DNA of 64,000 nucleotides, taken from contig JAQFVV010012529.1 in assembly GCA_028023455.1 (NCBI GenBank), positions 1 to 64,000 of the forward strand, given 5' to 3'. This document shows positions 59,816 to 64,000 of this stretch, one piece after another. Origin of the DNA: Epiperipatus broadwayi. Its lineage: Eukaryota; Onychophora; Udeonychophora; Euonychophora; Peripatidae. Within the stretch, counting starts at the first letter, position 1; every line of letters starts with the position of its first letter. The notes beneath the pieces are model-generated. The model was not told the origin of the DNA and did not search any database. It was given only the letters and a program-made list of their open reading frames with translations. Position numbers and translations under genes: made by a program.

Positions 59816-61976
59816 TGTAACGAGACAGCGTTACATAAATATTAAATCCAGAAAGCATCAAGAAATACACACACCAACAAGCAACCTAAAAACGCATAAC
59901 CTCATTATCGTAATTTAGAATAGTTTCCTTCATCGTATAAAATATATGTATAAAATACCGCTGTAAAACACACCCATAAAAATGCAGATCGTAAACGTAT
60001 AAAGTAAATGATTAAAGCTGGTAAATAATAAATGTAGTTTATTTCTTAAATAATAAATATAAGTCAATTTGATAAATAATAAATATATAATTGTTATCTT
60101 AAAATGATAAATATAATTCACTTTTAAATATAATTTGTTTCTTTAACATGATAAATATAATTTGCCGTTAGAAATCAAAATTCGCTTTCTTAATTAAAAT
60201 GTATAATTGTCCTTCAAAAACGCCATGGGAATTTAACAGGGGATTATTTTAGAAAATCATTTAAAATAAGAGTAATAGAAAAGATTTAATGAAATGATAA
60301 ATGCTCGACTTCTAATTTTAAAATAGCATGTATTGTTCTAATAAAAAACACACACACACGCATGCATTAAAAATGTGAAAGAATAAGATTGATTGCGAAA
60401 CGAGATTGCCTCAAAATAAAGATTGCCTGTAGCAAAAAAGAGAGTGAGTAATGCTAACGCGGACCTGAACGACAACTTGAGAAACAGGGAACTCTGGGGG
60501 TAGATTGGATCCCAAGATATGGACCAAACCTTTTAAATACACCTCAAAACCTATTAGAAAAAAAGATAGAACAGGATTCTAGATGCTATTCTACATAGAT
60601 ATCCCTGTCCTATTGATATAGTGATATTATTACGCGATCATTACTGTTGTTATTATCACCTGCTCATCATCCGACGCTTATGCCATTGGCGTACCACTGA
60701 ATTGGTCTGAAGTAACTCAACGAATTCCTCGGCATTAAAGATGACTATTCCGAAATTAATACCAAGAGCGTCGATCGTCATGAGGGGCTAATAAACCTCT
60801 CAGTGACTGATCGGCGCTCCGCTACCAAAATCTCCAGGACTATGCAACTCCGATAACATCGTGTTTCGTGAATGCTCCAGCTGATAATATGTTCCGCAAA
60901 ATTCCCACGTGTACCAGGATCAACCGATAATCGCCGCAACCAAGATAAAACCTAGGTAAATATGTTTATATTAAATCACTCACTCAATCTAGAACTCTTA
61001 CAGGCAATCTCGTAAATAACCTACCTAATTTGTACAAATCAAACTTGAACTTTCCTCGTCTGATAATTTATCGTATAACAGAACTTTATTCACATGAACT
61101 TTAAACTTAAATGAAAGTCAGGATAGAGAATTATTTAATCCATGAAATGAACTTTATTTCGCAATGCATACTTGTATTTATTAATTATGTTTCTCTGAGA
61201 GCGTGTTTATGTGTGTGTGTGACTACAAAAGGTTAACTTAACAAAATTAATATCTTAATAAACTTGTTCATTATATAATCAATTCGAGCATTTATCAAAT
61301 CATTTCACACGATTCAAATTCTTAATTTATACTTGTTATCATAGTTATTGTTTAAAATTAGATAGATTCGTCATTTAGATTTAGATTAATATTTGTTTTA
61401 TATTGTTTTATGTATCAACATCGCGCCGTGAGTCACGATGTTTTCTTTAGTATGTAATCTAGTTAAGATAGTCTTAAGAGAGGGCGGGTCTATGAAAATA
61501 AATGTCAATAACTTATGTTGTAAGCAATAAAGCGGGGGGATGATTTATAAGCCTTGTGTTCGGGCGTAAACGAACAGATTGATAGGTCAGCGGTGACCAA
61601 TAAACGGCCTTCCTGCCGTGATAGACTTAGTAAAGAAACATGCTGATTTTAATTAGCGGTCAATGCGTCTTCTCCGGGAGGAGTCTTGTTAGGGACAATC
61701 GTGTAGCGACCCTGAGTCATCGGATTGGTCCATGCTGAGAGTATCGAGTTAGCGGGCGGGGTTTGACTTCGGAATCGTTTTGACATAATGTAAGGTGATG
61801 CGAGTAGTTAAAACACTTAAATAATCGTATCTGGCGCCCTCTTATGTGGATTATAAACAACTGTCGATGTAAGAAAAAAAATAAAGCCTTACGCTGTGTC
61901 ATGTTAGTTTCGAAGCCGTAATCTCTTGGTAACCGTAGATCTCTCGCAAGAAGAAAGCGAGGGGGGTTACGTTACA
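59816..61976 (+). repeat. 5' LTR of a Ty3/Gypsy element (2161 bp)
   Basis: Starts TGTAACG (itself a small palindrome, TGTAACG-AGACA-GCGTTACA) and ends CGTTACA, giving 7-bp inverted termini. A primer-binding site follows two bases later. The right half (about 61400-61976) is GC-richer. It contains CAATAAA and AGCAATAAAGC phrases that could serve as poly(A) signals. The 3' LTR is beyond the window. Confidence 0.82.
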
Positions 61977-61978
61977 TT

Positions 61979-61995
61979 TGGCGCTTCCAACGTGA
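61979..61995 (+). promoter_or_regulatory. Gypsy primer-binding site
   Basis: TGGCGCTTCCAACGTGA starts with TGG two bases after the LTR. The TGGCGC..CCAACGTG form is common in Ty3/Gypsy elements. Confidence 0.75.
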
Positions 61996-62019
61996 AGCTA
62001 GTATAAATGAAGCGTCTAA

Positions 62020-62145
62020 AAAAAAAAAAAAAAAAAAAAAAAGGCAAATCCAAATACTAGCAAAAGCGGCAGAACTGGGAGAAGACGCGGAAAAGTGTAA
62101 ACAAAAAGCGTAGTAAAAAAAAAAAAAAGAAAAAAAAAATTTTTT
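62020..62145. other. A-rich tracts in place of gag-protease-RT
   Basis: Two A runs (about 62019-62042 of 24 As, and 62114-62139, A-rich then T-rich) flank a short unidentified piece. Directly after comes the C-terminal end of RT. Gag, protease and most of RT are absent. It could be a genuine internal deletion or an assembly artefact at a homopolymer. Confidence 0.5.
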
Positions 62146-62154
62146 TTAGCGATA

Positions 62155-63216
62155 AAATATAAACAAACGGAACATTGCCAGCACCTAGAAAGGCTACTCC
62201 AGGAATGCGAACAGAAGGGGATCAAAATCAACATCAAGAAGAGCCACTCGACGCAGGAGGTCAAGTTCTTAGGACATATCGTCAGCCCGGAGGAGAGTAC
62301 GGCCAAACCCCGAAAAAATCCAGGCGATCCAGGAATTCCCACACCAAAGAAGAAGAAGGACATTAAGGCATTCTTAGGAATGTGTACGTTTTATAATAAA
62401 TTCTACGAGAACTTCACCCACGATATGGAGCCCTTACTACAACTACTAAGGAAGGAGCAAGCGTGGGTGTGGGACGTGAAGCAGGAACGGAGTTTCCGGA
62501 AGGTGAAAGAAGGGTTCCTGAAACAAACAATATTGACACACCCAGACTTCGACCAGATGTTCTGGGTGCAAACGGATAGCAGTGACATGGGCTGGGAGCC
62601 ACCCTGTACCAGAAGGGACCGAAAGGAGAGCAGAGGGTATTGGCGTTCATCAGCCGGCTGCTGAAGGACCCGGAGAGAAGGTACACAGTTACAGAACGAG
62701 AAGCCCTCGCCATAGTGTGGGCGTTCAAAAAATTCCGGCAATATCTGGTTGGGTTCAGACGTGTGCTTCGTCACCGACCACCGGAGTCTGGAGTTCCTGA
62801 ACAAAAGCTTCTTAACCAACAACAGATTGGTGCGGTGGAGTTTAGCCTTACAGGAATTTCAATACGAGGTGGAATACTGCAAAGGAAGGGATAACGTGAT
62901 CGCGGACACGCTGAGCCGTTACCCGATAGGAACTCAAACGAACGTGGAGACAAGCGAGTTCGCCTACATTGCCGCGACGACCCGCCAGGACAGTAAGGGA
63001 GGATTTACAGCAGGCAACATTCGAAGAAGCCAGGAAAAGGACAAGGATTGCCGGCAAATAATCGGTTATTTACGTAAAGGGAAGTCAAGAACAGGCTCCC
63101 ACCAGGGGGAAGAAGGGACCGAAGGGGGTCCGATATGGAAGTATCGGGACCGATGCGTCACCCTGGGGGGTTACTCCAAAGGAAAACGGGGAATGGGAAG
63201 CAAACCCGAATCGTGA
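62155..63216 (+). pseudogene. Ty3/Gypsy pol: RT end and RNase H (frameshifted)
   Basis: The RT end reads KINIKKSHSTQEVKFLGHIV (about 62218-62280), followed by the RNase H connection FLGMCTFYNKFYENF. RNase H pieces are VQTDSSDMG (first catalytic Asp), then in another frame LAFISRLLKDPERRYTVTER-EALAIVW (second catalytic Glu), and, after a second shift, CFVTDHRSLEFLNKS (third Asp) with KGRDNVIADTLSRYP. Changes of frame occur near 62590 and 62745. Downstream, a further shift between about 63130 and 63170 precedes the integrase. Composition (roughly 50% GC) is unlike the AT-rich surroundings. Confidence 0.88.
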
Positions 63217-64000
63217 TCCCGGAGGACATGCGCAGTCAGATAATCGACGAGACACACCGAGAACGCGGACATTACGGGGCGAACAAGACGGAGGGATATC
63301 TGAGCAACTGGTTTTACTGGCCGGGAATGCACCGGGACATCGCCGCAAGATTACGAAGATGCGATGTATGCGCAAGAACCAAACCACTAAATCGATGCAA
63401 CGAAGGACCTCAGATCCCGATTATCATACGGGAACCCAACCATACCATAGCAATCGATTACTACGGGCCGTTACCGATGGCCGGGGGAAAAAGATATGTG
63501 TTAGTCACATACGACTTATGTTCCAAAATGGTCGCCACCTACCCCATGGCCCGAGCGAACGCCCACCAAACCATCAAATTATTGGAGACAAAGCAGTTCC
63601 CCATCATTGGAAAGCCAAGGTACATCCTATCAGACCATGGCACGCCATTTGTGTCGAAAGCGTGGCGGCAGTGGATAAACCGAACCGGGATTAAACACCA
63701 TATGACATCAATTCGGAACCCACAGAGCAATCCGTGTGAGCGAGTAATGAGAGAATTGGGACGGTTACTCCGGGTATACACCATGGGAGATCACCGAAAA
63801 TGGGCCCAGGAGATTCCCCGAATCACGGGAATGATCAACTCCTCGAAGAATGAATCCACGGGGTTCGAACCTAGCCGACTCCATTATGGGCAACCAATAC
63901 CTTACCCATACGAGGACAGGCCCGCCATCCGAATCGGAAAAATCGACAGGAGGCAAGATAACCAAATAGCCCTGCGGAGATTAGAGCATATGGGAAGAAG
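63168..64000 (+). CDS. Ty3/Gypsy integrase, open to the window edge (partial)
   Basis: An uninterrupted frame of about 277 codons runs off the right end. The zinc-binding domain has HRERGH and, 30 or so residues on, CDVC (H-H-C-C). The DDE core is complete: Asp in IAIDYYGPLP (about 63446-63475), Asp in YILSDHGTPF (about 63623-63652), and Glu in NPCERVMREL (about 35 residues later), with GK/R..LVTYD..SK strand phrases between. The C-terminal part begins near MGDHRKWAQEIPRITGMINS. No stop appears in this segment although upstream pol is frameshifted. The product inserts element cDNA in the nucleus; this copy cannot be expressed as a normal Gag-Pol because of the upstream damage. Confidence 0.9.

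Noticed and set aside
62582-63387. Several overlapping open frames on both strands in the GC-rich pol region
   Set aside because: They are shadows of the RNase H and integrase frames, created by the low stop-codon density of GC-rich DNA.
57688-64000. Search for the FYVE zinc finger and first exons of ZFYVE19
   Set aside because: No CxxC-rich minus-strand segment with splice sites was found; the right end is occupied by retroelements. Probably outside the window.

Overview
The window is AT-rich invertebrate animal nuclear DNA, at a guess roughly 70% A+T. The evidence is a conserved metazoan gene split into small exons by introns of 5.7-19.6 kb, many decayed non-LTR (LINE) and Ty3/Gypsy retroelements, a Penelope-like fragment and many microsatellites. 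I cannot name the phylum from the sequence alone. Most of the open reading frames are chance frames or transposon remnants.

The only host gene I can support is on the minus strand: the 3' part of a ZFYVE19/ANCHR orthologue (abscission-checkpoint zinc-finger protein). Four exons (57687-57611, 38013-37915, 32256-32144, 16505-16442) have consensus splice sites and join in compatible phases. The last two encode a B-box-like zinc finger and end at a stop codon. The N-terminal FYVE part was not found and presumably lies beyond the right edge.

Layout. 1-6.9 kb: 71-bp satellite, foldback hairpins and unannotated AT-rich DNA. 6.9-11.3 kb: LINE tail, Gypsy integrase relic, a terminal-inverted-repeat element and an RTE-like LINE 3' end. 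12.4-15.9 kb: tandem arrays of two related repeat families carrying hammerhead ribozyme motifs. 16.4-57.7 kb: the ZFYVE19 gene. Intron 3 (16.5-32.1 kb) holds LINE, Gypsy and Penelope relics. Intron 2 (32.3-37.9 kb) holds a second ribozyme array and an internally deleted Gypsy. Intron 1 (38.0-57.6 kb) holds a 9.3-kb LTR element with a gag-like gene only, interrupted by a 2.7-kb insertion. 59.3-64 kb: a LINE interrupted by a GC-richer Ty3/Gypsy element with a 2.16-kb 5' LTR, whose pol runs off the right edge.

The most unusual content is the retrozyme-like system. Repeats with a unit of about 453 bp (family A) and about 370 bp (family B) carry type I hammerhead cores (CUGANGA, short stem II, GAAA) with a self-complementary 6-nt stem III (ACUAGU or ACCGGU), the design expected of ribozymes that act as dimers in tandem transcripts. 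Four family A insertions are each flanked by a 12-13 bp target-site duplication. Their endpoints differ within the unit, as expected if a circular or concatemeric RNA was copied into DNA. Two ribozymes in the 12.4-13.9 kb array look fully intact, and a third on the opposite strand keeps its core. Most copies inside the gene's introns are decayed.
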